Positions 1-7,844 of a DNA stretch of 64,000 bases are shown here, piece after piece. A model generated the notes under the pieces. It was not told the origin of the DNA. It did no database searches and saw nothing but the letters and a program-made list of their open reading frames with translations. The stretch is taken from NCBI GenBank assembly GCA_965229305.1, contig CBDDIZ010000030.1:1-64000 (forward strand), read 5' to 3'. A program made the position numbers and the translations under genes. How positions within the stretch are numbered: the first letter of the stretch is position 1; each line of letters starts with the position of its first letter. The DNA is from JALHNI01 sp965229305. Its GTDB lineage: Bacteria; Acidobacteriota; Terriglobia; Bryobacterales; Bryobacteraceae.

Positions 1-61
1 CCCCGTCAATATATTCTTGACACTCGCCATTAAAGCCGCTGTATTGAGAATTAAAGCTCAT
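1..61 (-). CDS. Possible start of a further island gene, cut by the left edge
   Basis: An ATG at 61 on the minus strand opens a frame of 20 codons with no stop before the window ends. It has a weak AGGT ribosome-binding-like stretch just upstream. It lies about 100 bases past repeat block A, in the same orientation as the other island genes, so it fits the next gene of the repeat-delimited series. The visible residues (MSFNSQYSGFNGECQEYIDG) suggest no family and no signal peptide. The call rests on position and an open frame only. Confidence 0.3.
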   Translation of the reverse strand, partial: MSFNSQYSGFNGECQEYIDG

Positions 62-158
62 TACCTGCGATAAGGGCACTCCACCTGCCGTCGGGATCGG
101 CATTTCTTGGACGGAAATCGTATCGGGAAACATCTGATTGATTGTCGTTATCAACGTA

Positions 159-314
159 CTGACATGGCCTATGGTGCCGGACATGGCCTATGCCGGCGAC
201 GGGCGGGCCGTGGGGGCGGTCGGTGCCCTCGCTTGCGTCGGCGGTCCCCGCATGGGCGTCTCTTTTCTGGTGCCGGACATGGCCTATGTCCCCTGGTGCC
301 GGACATGGCCTATG
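159..314. repeat. Island repeat block A (several core copies)
   Basis: Three exact copies of the 20-mer GGTGCCGGACATGGCCTATG lie at 173-192, 269-288 and 295-314, with a truncated copy at 159-172. The last two are spaced at 26 bases. The stretch at about 197-298 is GC-rich and clearly related to 9617-9708 (block E). The block overlaps the stop codon of the interrupted gene that ends at 310. The core is also found, more diverged, after the other four island genes and nowhere in the remaining 54 kb. Confidence 0.8.
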
Positions 315-1001
315 CCCCCCCTCGTGAGGAACATACGATTTCACCTGACCCGACGTTACACACGTAGCCATTTGGCAGAGAGACAGACCGAGGTGGGCAA
401 CTTTGGATTGAACGAACAAACGGGTTTGCGCGAGGATAATAAGTATTACCACCGAAGCAACTATCGCGTCGCATCACAACTATCATTCCTCCAGTCAGCA
501 GAGGCTTCGCAGCTATCACGGCAGAAGCCGACGTTTCGAGATTCGAGACCGTAAGAAAGAGAATAACTGTCGGCTGCGGACCCTGCGACGGTACGACAGT
601 AGCCAGTTCCAGGGACCGCAACAGCAGCCTCTCAAAATCCGTTGGCTGCAACTCCTGGGACAACGCCGACATCTCCTCGATCCGGCCCTGAATCAAACGC
701 CTAACCCGGCCTGCCCCGGGCGTCATAAGAACTTCAACCCGCGGCTTTTGAAACATATCCCGACGTCTAACATAGTCCTGAACCCATCTCTCATAAGTAG
801 ACCCATCGAATTCTCGCGCCCCGCCAACGAAGGACTCGCTCGCAACATGAAAGACCACGTAAGTAATGGGCCTTCTATTCTTCAATGTCTGTGCAATCTT
901 TATCCAGTGCTCAAGCGGCTGTGAAAGCAGGTCCTCCTCGGAGGCGATGACGCTTCCTATTAACGAGGACTCTGTACGCTGTAAGCGTACGGCGAACCCA
1001 C

Positions 1002-2471
1002 CTAGCGGCGGGCGGACCAGGCCGATGGCGTGAGCGCGGCGACCTCGGGTAAGCGCCGCCGGCCCAATCCCGGGAGTATCGCCAGCAGATAGTCGCGCAC
1101 GGGCACCCGCAGCCGCCGGCAGGACTCCACCACCGACATGATCGCCGCCACTTTCGGACCCGCCTTCGCGCTCCCCACATGCAGCCAGTTCTTGCGGCCC
1201 AGCGCCACCGGCCGCATCGAGTTCTCGGCCAGATTATTCGATAACTCCACCACGCCGTGGTCGAACACCCGCGCCAGTTTCGGCCACGCGTTGAGCGTGT
1301 ACGTCACTGCTTGCCCCGCCGCGCTCTTCGGCAAAACGTGGCCGCTTTGTTTCAAACATTCTTCATGGATCTCGTGCAGCCACGGCAACGCCTGCTCGCG
1401 CCGCAAAGCGTGCCGCTCTTCCGCCGTCAACGCCGAACGCTTCGCCTCACGATCCACGCAGAATAACGCGTCCATGCGAGTGACCATCGCGATCGACGCC
1501 GCATCGTCCTTATTCACCTTCACCGCATCTACAAACTTACGCCGCGCGTGCGCCCAGCAACCTACATGGATCAAGCCCTCGCCGCCCACGCCGTCGTAAG
1601 CCGCATAGCCATCGGTTTGTAAGATGCCTGCCCAATCACCCAGAAACTTCTGCGGACCTTCCCGTCCGCGCCCCAGCTGAAACTCGAAGACTGTCGCGCC
1701 GCCCGGCGCGCCGTACTGCCATAAGTAAGCTTGATGATCCGAGCCACTCTTGTCGTTGAGCTGCACCGGCACAGTCGTCTCATCGGCCTGTAAATAGGGC
1801 TCCCGGAGCAGTTCGGCGCGCATCGCCTCCACGACCGGAGCGAGTAACTCGCCCACGCGCAGCACCCAGCCATCCAGCGTAGCGCGCGAGATCTCGACGC
1901 CCGCTTCGCGCTCGAACATGGCTTCCTGCCGGTAGAGCGGTAAGTGGTCGCAGTACTTGGCCACCACCGTGTCGATCACTACCCGATCGCTCGCCAAGCC
2001 TTTCTCCACGATGCGCGGCGCTAACTCCGTCATCCGCACCGTTACACACTTGGCGCAGGCCCGCTTCTCGCGCCTGGTGACTCGCACGAACCAATGCGCC
2101 GGTTCGCGATCCAGCACCTCGCTCACGTCATGGCCGATGACTTTGGTTTCGCCTCCGCAACAAACGCATTGCGCCGCACACGGCAGCGTCTCCTCCACCC
2201 GCGCCAAAGTCTCCGGCAAAGGTCTTCTGCCGGGATGCGGTTTTCGCTCGCGCGGCTGATACGGCGGACGCGCCGCTTCGGCCGTGACTTCATCCTGCGT
2301 CACGCCGGGCTCTTCCTCGAGCAGGTTCAGTTGCAGGTCGCTCAGCGTCTCGCTCTTCGGACCGTACTTCTCGATCAGATGCCGCCGCCAGCGCTCTTCC
2401 AGTTGCTGGATTTTCATGCGCGACCAAGCCAACTCTTGCTCCAAGTTCGCGATGCGGGCTTGCGGATCCAT
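1002..2471 (-). CDS. tnpC: IS66 transposase TnpC (copy 1)
   Basis: A 489-residue DDE transposase of the IS66 family. An N-terminal coiled coil (residues 5-35) leads to a cysteine-rich zinc-binding region (C98, C102, C104, C105, then C139 and C142). The RNase H-like catalytic core follows, with likely acidic residues D230 (in LQADET), D287 (in QTDGY) and E416 (in NLAENSMRP), the last in the typical IS66 C-terminal context. Length and motif order match the family, and I see no frameshift. It is the last gene of the tnpA-tnpB-tnpC set, 50 bases after tnpB. The stop at 1002 lies 21 bases from the element end, so almost no non-coding tail remains. Confidence 0.96.
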   Translation of the reverse strand: MDPQARIANLEQELAWSRMKIQQLEERWRRHLIEKYGPKSETLSDLQLNLLEEEPGVTQDEVTAEAARPPYQPRERKPHPGRRPLPETLARVEETLPCAAQCVCCGGETKVIGHDVSEVLDREPAHWFVRVTRREKRACAKCVTVRMTELAPRIVEKGLASDRVVIDTVVAKYCDHLPLYRQEAMFEREAGVEISRATLDGWVLRVGELLAPVVEAMRAELLREPYLQADETTVPVQLNDKSGSDHQAYLWQYGAPGGATVFEFQLGRGREGPQKFLGDWAGILQTDGYAAYDGVGGEGLIHVGCWAHARRKFVDAVKVNKDDAASIAMVTRMDALFCVDREAKRSALTAEERHALRREQALPWLHEIHEECLKQSGHVLPKSAAGQAVTYTLNAWPKLARVFDHGVVELSNNLAENSMRPVALGRKNWLHVGSAKAGPKVAAIMSVVESCRRLRVPVRDYLLAILPGLGRRRLPEVAALTPSAWSARR

Positions 2472-2521
2472 GCGGGAAAATCAATAGTACGCGATGTCCG
2501 GAAAATGTTCCAGCATCATTT

Positions 2522-2875
2522 TCACGCTACTTTGTTCCGAAACCATTTTCGGGGCTGGGTGTTTTTCCAGTCGAGTCCATTCAGCAGCATCGCCAACTCT
2601 TCGGCTCGTAGCGTTACGCTGGGGCCAGCCGCTTCCGGCCAGCGAAAACGGCCCTTTTCCAGCCGTTTTGCGCAGATCCAGAGTCCGCTGCCATCCCAGA
2701 TCAGCGCCTTGATGCGGGTCCGCGGCTTGTTGGTGAAGAGGAACAGATGGCCGCTGAGCGGGTCGTGTTGCAGGCAGTCGCGCACCAGGCCGTGGAGCCC
2801 GTCGAAGCCTTTCCGCATGTCAACCGCGGCGGCGCCTAAGTAAATCTTCGTCGCGGGACCGAGCCCGAACATCAC
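2522..2875 (-). CDS. tnpB: IS66 accessory protein TnpB (copy 1)
   Basis: A 117-residue IS66 Orf2 protein. It has the family signatures: VDMRKGFDGL near residue 19, then SGHLFLF and KALIWDGSGLW, and a C-terminal region rich in basic and aromatic residues. TnpB is needed with TnpA and TnpC for IS66 transposition, although its biochemical role is not settled. The GTG start at 2875 overlaps the TGA of tnpA (GTGA, 2872-2875), so the two are probably translationally coupled. An alternative ATG follows immediately at 2872. Confidence 0.95.
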   Translation of the reverse strand: MMFGLGPATKIYLGAAAVDMRKGFDGLHGLVRDCLQHDPLSGHLFLFTNKPRTRIKALIWDGSGLWICAKRLEKGRFRWPEAAGPSVTLRAEELAMLLNGLDWKNTQPRKWFRNKVA

Positions 2876-3138
2876 GCTTGTTCGGCGGCGCGGATCAAGC
2901 TGGCGAGTCCTTCACTTGCGCATTCGATGCGGCGGCCGTTGGCGAGCACCAACGCATAGCTGGGGTGGTCGTCGAGCACTCGCACCGGCACCAACTGCGG
3001 CCGGTTGGCCAACTCGCGCCGCCAGTAGTCCAACGTCGTCACCGCCAGTCCGTGTTCCGCGCAGAACGCCCGCCGCGGCAGTCCGCTCGCTTCGTACTCC
3101 GCCACCATCGCCCGCATCTGCTCCGCCCGCCTGCTCAT
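2872..3138 (-). CDS. tnpA: IS66 accessory protein TnpA (copy 1)
   Basis: An 88-residue protein of the IS66 TnpA type with a helix-turn-helix near its N-terminus (residues 3-38, ending in TTLDYWRREL). This kind of domain is thought to bind the element ends. It is the first gene of the set: the ATG at 3138 is 57 bases inside the right end of the element. It overlaps tnpB by four bases. No defects seen. Confidence 0.93.
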   Translation of the reverse strand: MSRRAEQMRAMVAEYEASGLPRRAFCAEHGLAVTTLDYWRRELANRPQLVPVRVLDDHPSYALVLANGRRIECASEGLASLIRAAEQA

Positions 3139-3428
3139 GCCTTAGCTTCCCGCTGGCACGCTCCCCTCGCAAGATGGGTTCGCCGCTCGCTTACTGTACG
3201 CTGAGTGCGGTCAGATGAAGAATGCGCAAGATCCCCACTTTGCTGGGCAAAGTGCAATATCTCAACCAATACTAACCCAATCATTCTGAGGCGTCCTCAC
3301 TTAGGCTATTTAGTCTTACAACCATCGTTGATCCATCAGTCCAGTTGCGCGGCGCCATCGAGCCGTGAATCTAATCCAGCTGCATTCAAGGACCTCAATA
3401 TATCGGCCTCGCCCGCTGCCTCTTTCCT

Positions 3429-3448
3429 GGTGCCGGACATGGCCGATG
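3429..3448. repeat. Island repeat B, one core copy
   Basis: A copy of the 20-base core with one mismatch (GGCCGATG instead of GGCCTATG), preceded by TCTTTCCT as in block A. It lies 9 bases beyond the stop of the gene at 3457-4065. On the other side the start of the next island gene is at 3284. Confidence 0.75.
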
Positions 3449-3456
3449 GGACATGG

Positions 3457-4065
3457 TTACTCGGGACGTTGGAGCCTCAACCCCTGTTCAACCATGCGGC
3501 GTTCTTGATTCAGTTCCCAAAGAGCTGACAGAAGAAATTCGTGAGCCTCCGGCACATCTTTTATTCGGGAGACGACAAAGATCACCGCGAGCCGATCCTC
3601 GCCATTCAATCCATTATGGAATGCGGCGATGAGTGCCCGGGACGATTCCGGCCCGATTTGTATTAAAGCCCGCATACTGGGTCGTCGCTCCAATATAGAG
3701 TCAGCAGTTTTTAACCAGATGTTTGGACTAACGTCAGGATACTCACGAAGGCTGATATTCCTGACAAGAAATGGTATCGATTCAGCGGCTTTCAATTTAC
3801 CGAACAGCTCAGCTAATCCGATATACAGTTCATTTTTGTCAACGTGAGCCGGAGGATTGAGCGCCAACGAAAGAAGCTGCGGAACTCTCGCCTTCCCCGC
3901 GACCGCAAGCCTCTCAATAGCTGCCGCTCGCGTAGAACGACTGGCCAACATAGACGCCAGCTCCAGCAGATCAGAAGAACCGGACTCTTGTGCCTTACAG
4001 TTACTACAACCTAAGCATATAGCAAGCAGAAGAGCTAACATTGAGGTTATATTTTTTATCATCAT
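3457..4065 (-). CDS. Exported HEAT-like repeat protein, unknown function
   Basis: A 202-residue protein. Residues 1-20 are a typical export signal that ends in ICLGC, so it may be a lipoprotein anchored at C20, though the lipobox is not perfect. The mature part is made of short amphipathic helices (for example AAIERLAVAGKARVPQLLSL and ESSRALIAAF) that look like degenerate HEAT repeats, which usually serve protein-protein contact. ATG 4065 is followed by a second ATG; GGAGG lies 8 bases upstream. It is the only island gene enclosed by the two IS66 copies. AT-rich compared with the region beyond 11 kb. No close family recognised. Confidence 0.75.
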   Translation of the reverse strand: MMIKNITSMLALLLAICLGCSNCKAQESGSSDLLELASMLASRSTRAAAIERLAVAGKARVPQLLSLALNPPAHVDKNELYIGLAELFGKLKAAESIPFLVRNISLREYPDVSPNIWLKTADSILERRPSMRALIQIGPESSRALIAAFHNGLNGEDRLAVIFVVSRIKDVPEAHEFLLSALWELNQERRMVEQGLRLQRPE

Positions 4066-4250
4066 CTTTAATGCCTCCCACTAATTTGGCCTCCGATTAC
4101 ATTCGAGTTTGGCGACCATGTGACTGAACACGTTGCTCCAATACCAAGGTGGGCAATCGTCGAAGCAAAGAGTCACGCCGCGGCTCTACCTCGAATTCGT
4201 TCGCCCCGGACCTGGGACATTGAATCTTCGTAAGCGTACGGCGAACCCAC

Positions 4251-5720
4251 CTATCGGCGGGCGGACCAGGCCGATGGCGTGAGCGCGGCGACCTCGGGTA
4301 AGCGCCGCCGGCCCAGTCCTGGCAGGATCGCCAGCAGATAGTCCCGCACGGGCACCCGCAGCCGCCGGCAGGACTCCACCACCGACATGATCGCCGCCAC
4401 TTTCGGACCCGCCTTCGCGCTCCCCACATGCAGCCAGTTCTTGCGGCCCAGCGCCACCGGCCGCATCGAGTTCTCGGCCAGATTATTCGATAACTCCACC
4501 ACGCCGTGGTCGAACACCCGCGCCAGTTTCGGCCACGCGTTGAGCGTGTACGTCACTGCTTGCCCCGCCGCGCTCTTCGGCAAAACGTGGCCGCTTTGTT
4601 TCAAACATTCTTCATGGATCTCGTGCAGCCACGGCAACGCCTGCTCGCGCCGCAAAGCGTGCCGCTCTTCCGCCGTCAACGCCGAACGCTTCGCCTCACG
4701 ATCCACGCAGAATAACGCGTCCATGCGAGTGACCATCGCGATCGACGCCGCATCGTCCTTATTCACCTTCACCGCATCTACAAACTTACGCCGCGCGTGC
4801 GCCCAGCAACCTACATGGATCAAGCCCTCGCCGCCCACGCCGTCGTAAGCCGCATAGCCATCGGTTTGTAAGATGCCTGCCCAATCACCCAGAAACTTCT
4901 GCGGACCTTCCCGTCCGCGCCCCAGCTGAAACTCGAAGACTGTCGCGCCGCCCGGCGCGCCGTACTGCCATAAGTAAGCTTGATGATCCGAGCCACTCTT
5001 GTCGTTGAGCTGCACCGGCACAGTCGTCTCATCGGCCTGTAAATAGGGCTCCCGGAGCAGTTCGGCGCGCATCGCCTCCACGACCGGAGCGAGTAACTCG
5101 CCCACGCGCAGCACCCAGCCATCCAGCGTAGCGCGCGAGATCTCGACGCCCGCTTCGCGCTCGAACATGGCTTCCTGCCGGTAGAGCGGTAAGTGGTCGC
5201 AGTACTTGGCCACCACCGTGTCGATCACTACCCGATCGCTCGCCAAGCCTTTCTCCACGATGCGCGGCGCTAACTCCGTCATCCGCACCGTTACACACTT
5301 GGCGCAGGCCCGCTTCTCGCGCCTGGTGACTCGCACGAACCAATGCGCCGGTTCGCGATCCAGCACCTCGCTCACGTCATGGCCGATGACTTTGGTTTCG
5401 CCTCCGCAACAAACGCATTGCGCCGCACACGGCAGCGTCTCCTCCACCCGCGCCAAAGTCTCCGGCAAAGGTCTTCTGCCGGGATGCGGTTTTCGCTCGC
5501 GCGGCTGATACGGCGGACGCGCCGCTTCGGCCGTGACTTCATCCTGCGTCACGCCGGGCTCTTCCTCGAGCAGGTTCAGTTGCAGGTCGCTCAGCGTCTC
5601 GCTCTTCGGACCGTACTTCTCGATCAGATGCCGCCGCCAGCGCTCTTCCAGTTGCTGGATTTTCATGCGCGACCAAGCCAACTCTTGCTCCAAGTTCGCG
5701 ATGCGGGCTTGCGGATCCAT
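4251..5720 (-). CDS. tnpC: IS66 transposase TnpC (copy 2)
   Basis: 489 residues, the same protein sequence as the TnpC at 1002-2471. The DDE residues D230, D287 and E416 and the N-terminal cysteine clusters are all present. The stop at 4251 is 21 bases from the element end. The identity between copies points to recent transposition, or to gene conversion between them. Confidence 0.96.
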   Translation of the reverse strand: MDPQARIANLEQELAWSRMKIQQLEERWRRHLIEKYGPKSETLSDLQLNLLEEEPGVTQDEVTAEAARPPYQPRERKPHPGRRPLPETLARVEETLPCAAQCVCCGGETKVIGHDVSEVLDREPAHWFVRVTRREKRACAKCVTVRMTELAPRIVEKGLASDRVVIDTVVAKYCDHLPLYRQEAMFEREAGVEISRATLDGWVLRVGELLAPVVEAMRAELLREPYLQADETTVPVQLNDKSGSDHQAYLWQYGAPGGATVFEFQLGRGREGPQKFLGDWAGILQTDGYAAYDGVGGEGLIHVGCWAHARRKFVDAVKVNKDDAASIAMVTRMDALFCVDREAKRSALTAEERHALRREQALPWLHEIHEECLKQSGHVLPKSAAGQAVTYTLNAWPKLARVFDHGVVELSNNLAENSMRPVALGRKNWLHVGSAKAGPKVAAIMSVVESCRRLRVPVRDYLLAILPGLGRRRLPEVAALTPSAWSARR

Positions 5721-5770
5721 GCGGGAAAATTAATAGTACGCGATGTCCGGAAAATGTTCCAGCATCATTT

Positions 5771-6124
5771 TCACGCTACTTTGTTCCGAAACCATTTTCG
5801 GGGCTGGGTGTTTTTCCAGTCGAGTCCATTCAGCAGCATCGCCAACTCTTCGGCTCGTAGCGTTACGCTGGGGCCAGCCGCTTCCGGCCAGCGAAAACGG
5901 CCCTTTTCCAGCCGTTTTGCGCAGATCCAGAGTCCGCTGCCATCCCAGATCAGCGCCTTGATGCGGGTCCGCGGCTTGTTGGTGAAGAGGAACAGATGGC
6001 CGCTGAGCGGGTCGTGTTGCAGGCAGTCGCGCACCAGGCCGTGGAGCCCGTCGAAGCCTTTCCGCATGTCAACCGCGGCGGCGCCTAAGTAAATCTTCGT
6101 CGCGGGACCGAGCCCGAACATCAC
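5771..6124 (-). CDS. tnpB: IS66 accessory protein TnpB (copy 2)
   Basis: 117 residues, identical to the TnpB of copy 1, with the same GTG start overlapping the tnpA stop by four bases. It carries the VDMRKGFDGL and ALIWDGSGLW signatures of IS66 Orf2 proteins. Intact. Confidence 0.95.
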   Translation of the reverse strand: MMFGLGPATKIYLGAAAVDMRKGFDGLHGLVRDCLQHDPLSGHLFLFTNKPRTRIKALIWDGSGLWICAKRLEKGRFRWPEAAGPSVTLRAEELAMLLNGLDWKNTQPRKWFRNKVA

Positions 6125-6387
6125 GCTTGTTCGGCGGCGCGGATCAAGCTGGCGAGTCCTTCACTTGCGCATTCGATGCGGCGGCCGTTGGCGAGCACCA
6201 ACGCATAGCTGGGGTGGTCGTCGAGCACTCGCACCGGCACCAACTGCGGCCGGTTGGCCAACTCGCGCCGCCAGTAGTCCAACGTCGTCACCGCCAGTCC
6301 GTGTTCCGCGCAGAACGCCCGCCGCGGCAGTCCGCTCGCTTCGTACTCCGCCACCATCGCCCGCATCTGCTCCGCCCGCCTGCTCAT
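6121..6387 (-). CDS. tnpA: IS66 accessory protein TnpA (copy 2)
   Basis: 88 residues, identical to the TnpA of copy 1. It has the N-terminal helix-turn-helix and is the first gene of the element, starting 57 bases inside its right end. Intact. Confidence 0.93.
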   Translation of the reverse strand: MSRRAEQMRAMVAEYEASGLPRRAFCAEHGLAVTTLDYWRRELANRPQLVPVRVLDDHPSYALVLANGRRIECASEGLASLIRAAEQA

Positions 6388-6486
6388 GCCTTAGCTTCCC
6401 GCTGGCACGCTCCCCTCGCAAGATGGGTTCGCCGCTCGCTTACGAATCTTCATGTGTATCTAATCAATCAGTCTTCCTCCGTATTT

Positions 6487-6520
6487 CCCGCACATGGCCT
6501 ACTTCCGGACGTGGCCCATC
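6487..6520. repeat. Island repeat C, two diverged core copies
   Basis: Two diverged copies of the core in tandem: CACATGGCCTAC at about 6490-6501 and TTCCGGACGTGGCCCAT at about 6503-6519. They overlap the 3' end of the gene at 6499-7251, whose stop codon lies inside the repeat, just as the stop of the gene ending at 310 lies inside block A. Confidence 0.55.
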
Positions 6521-7251
6521 CCGCCGCCAATCGGTCGAATACTCCTTATGCCACGACCAGAACAAGGTGTGCGTTGATCTATCTGGTAGGCAACCTTCGA
6601 TGGCACCCAGCGGAACGTAGCGCAAGGCGACATCCCAGAAGGTAGCATTGGATTCGATATGTAAAGTATTTCGCGATTGGTCCTATCGGCACGAACCCGC
6701 TGGAGTAGCGATGACTGCGGCCCCGACCTGATCGGGCCCAAACCGACTGAAAGCACCTCCCTAGCGGTTTTCTCGTGCAGCCGCAGAATCGAGAGCCAAG
6801 AAATGACGATATCGCTTCCGCGAGAAATCGACTCAACTACCAATTCAGAGCCGCCGTTGACCTCCCTGACGCCTTTCAAGACCCTGGGCCAATACGGAAG
6901 AAGCTGAAATCCAAAGATCTGTCGGCTCCATCCGTCGGTAGTTTTGTCAAATATGATTACCCATGAGAACTCAACGTTCAGTCGAAACTCACAAACAACC
7001 TCACGTTCCGAGTCACTATCCAATTGGATCTCGCCAACATAAGAAATCGAGATGGACTCGAGGTCCGAAGTGAGTCCGGTGAGCCGCCGGATCTCTCCTT
7101 TGCGAACCTCCAGATTACCGCGCTCAAACCGCAAGAGCGCTTCAGGCACATTGAACTTAACGAGGTCACTCGAAATAAGTGATCGATCTGCATCAAGAAC
7201 CTGCGCCATGAGGGCAAAGCTCGACAGTAAAACCGATAAATAGTAACACAT
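6499..7251 (-). CDS. Exported hypothetical protein
   Basis: A 250-residue protein with a short hydrophobic N-terminus (residues 3-17, YYLSVLLSSFALMAQ) that looks like a signal peptide cleaved after AQ. The body is rich in beta-prone stretches, with a segment at residues 85-125 (VVCEFRLNVEFSWVIIFDKT) typical of a small secreted beta protein. I do not recognise a family. The ATG at 7251 has no strong Shine-Dalgarno sequence. The last residues (GGGMGHVRK) are encoded by the island repeat, so the repeat contributes the C-terminus and stop. Flanked by IS66 copy 2 downstream and repeat D upstream. Confidence 0.65.
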   Translation of the reverse strand: MCYYLSVLLSSFALMAQVLDADRSLISSDLVKFNVPEALLRFERGNLEVRKGEIRRLTGLTSDLESISISYVGEIQLDSDSEREVVCEFRLNVEFSWVIIFDKTTDGWSRQIFGFQLLPYWPRVLKGVREVNGGSELVVESISRGSDIVISWLSILRLHEKTAREVLSVGLGPIRSGPQSSLLQRVRADRTNREILYISNPMLPSGMSPCATFRWVPSKVAYQIDQRTPCSGRGIRSIRPIGGGMGHVRK

Positions 7252-7314
7252 TTACTTTATTGACCCATAAATGATAACAACTGTCGCGGAGTCCAGAACG
7301 TGAATGCTCTCTCT

Positions 7315-7337
7315 CCTGGTTCCGGACATGGCCTACT
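7315..7337. repeat. Island repeat D, one core copy
   Basis: A core copy with three mismatches (GGTTCCGGACATGGCCTACT, 7318-7337), preceded by CTCTCTCCT as in the other copies. It lies about 20 bases beyond the stop of the split gene ending at 7357 and about 60 bases before the start of the gene at 7251. Confidence 0.7.
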
Positions 7338-7844
7338 ACGTCACCACTTCCTAAATTCAATCAATCCGAATCGTTTTAAATCTCCGGTAAAACTGCAGCA
7401 CGCTTTCAGGAGGCCCATCCCAATTGACTACTTTTAGATCTCGAAGCCGAATTAGAGTGATGGGAGGCTCAGGATGTAGCGGGTCAAAGGGTTTTACTAC
7501 GTCGGTGCGCGGAGCTCCTTTCTGTGGTGCCGAATACGCAGAAGTGATCAACCAGGTATCATCCTCAGAGTCGGCAGCGACTACCTCTTCTTTGACATCT
7601 CCCAGCCAGACGACCTGGGAACCTTTCATCATCCACATACCGCTCCGAGACATACTGTGAAACGATGAGAATAAAAGTACCTGCTCTCTCTTTATATAAG
7701 TCGGAGCAAGTAGTATTGGGCTCCCTCCTGTGTCCGCGGGAAGATCTTCCGGTGTCACGAGAACCGTATACGTCCCTTTCTTCAGATCCGCCAAACAGAT
7801 GTCAGCGCGCGACATAAATCCGACCTCATTGTAGGAGGTAATTC

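Larger units (their letters stand above)
973..3202 (-). mobile_element. IS66-family element, copy 1, with 8-bp target duplication
   Basis: The element itself is 981-3194 (2,214 bp). Its ends begin GTAAGCG and form imperfect inverted repeats of about 23 bp (20 match). TGTACGCT flanks it at 973-980 and 3195-3202, the 8-bp duplication expected for IS66. It carries tnpA, tnpB and tnpC in that order on the minus strand. It is nearly identical to the copy at 4230-6443, with a handful of substitutions near the left end and one near 2488. It sits inside, and interrupts, the hypothetical gene ending at 310. All three genes look intact, so it may still be mobile. Confidence 0.95.
310..3284 (-). pseudogene. 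Hypothetical gene split by the first IS66 copy
   Basis: The gene starts at ATG 3284, preceded by an in-frame TGA and a GAGGA ribosome-binding-like site. It runs to 3203, resumes at 980 after the IS66, and ends at TAG 310-312. Removing 981-3194 and one copy of TGTACGCT leaves exactly 753 bases, one uninterrupted frame of 250 codons. The N-terminus has a hydrophobic stretch (residues 1-12) that could be a weak signal. The rest is charged and mixed, and I recognise no domain. Unlike the GC-rich genes further right, its codon use is relatively AT-rich. The remaining 3' part still has a TTG at 885 that could start a 191-residue fragment. The insertion looks recent because both target copies are perfect. 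Function unknown. Confidence 0.7.
4222..6451 (-). mobile_element. IS66-family element, copy 2, with 8-bp target duplication
   Basis: The element spans 4230-6443, again 2,214 bp with the same GTAAGCG ends as copy 1. GAATCTTC flanks it at 4222-4229 and 6444-6451. Since this duplication differs from that of copy 1, the two insertions were separate events. The site lies between the genes at 6499-7251 and 3457-4065. Joining the flanks would form a minus-strand ORF of 43 codons (ATG at 6453-6451, then 4229 down to the TAA near 4097). That ORF matches nothing I know and may be chance. The element is in the same orientation as copy 1. Confidence 0.95.

Noticed and set aside
17..47. Sigma-70 promoter TTGACA/TATTGA near the left edge on the plus strand
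   Set aside because: The spacing is 19 bases and no plus-strand gene follows.
159..314. CRISPR-like array in repeat block A
   Set aside because: The repeated units are 20 bases with spacings of 26 and 96 bases, the related copies elsewhere are scattered after genes, and no cas gene is present.
4097..4229. tRNA-like or integrase-tail remnant beside IS66 copy 2
   Set aside because: The stretch has a TTCGAG segment and a 43-codon frame, but no cloverleaf arms or CCA end could be built.
981..6443. Composite transposon formed by the two IS66 copies
   Set aside because: Each copy has its own perfect and different 8-bp duplication, so they inserted independently.
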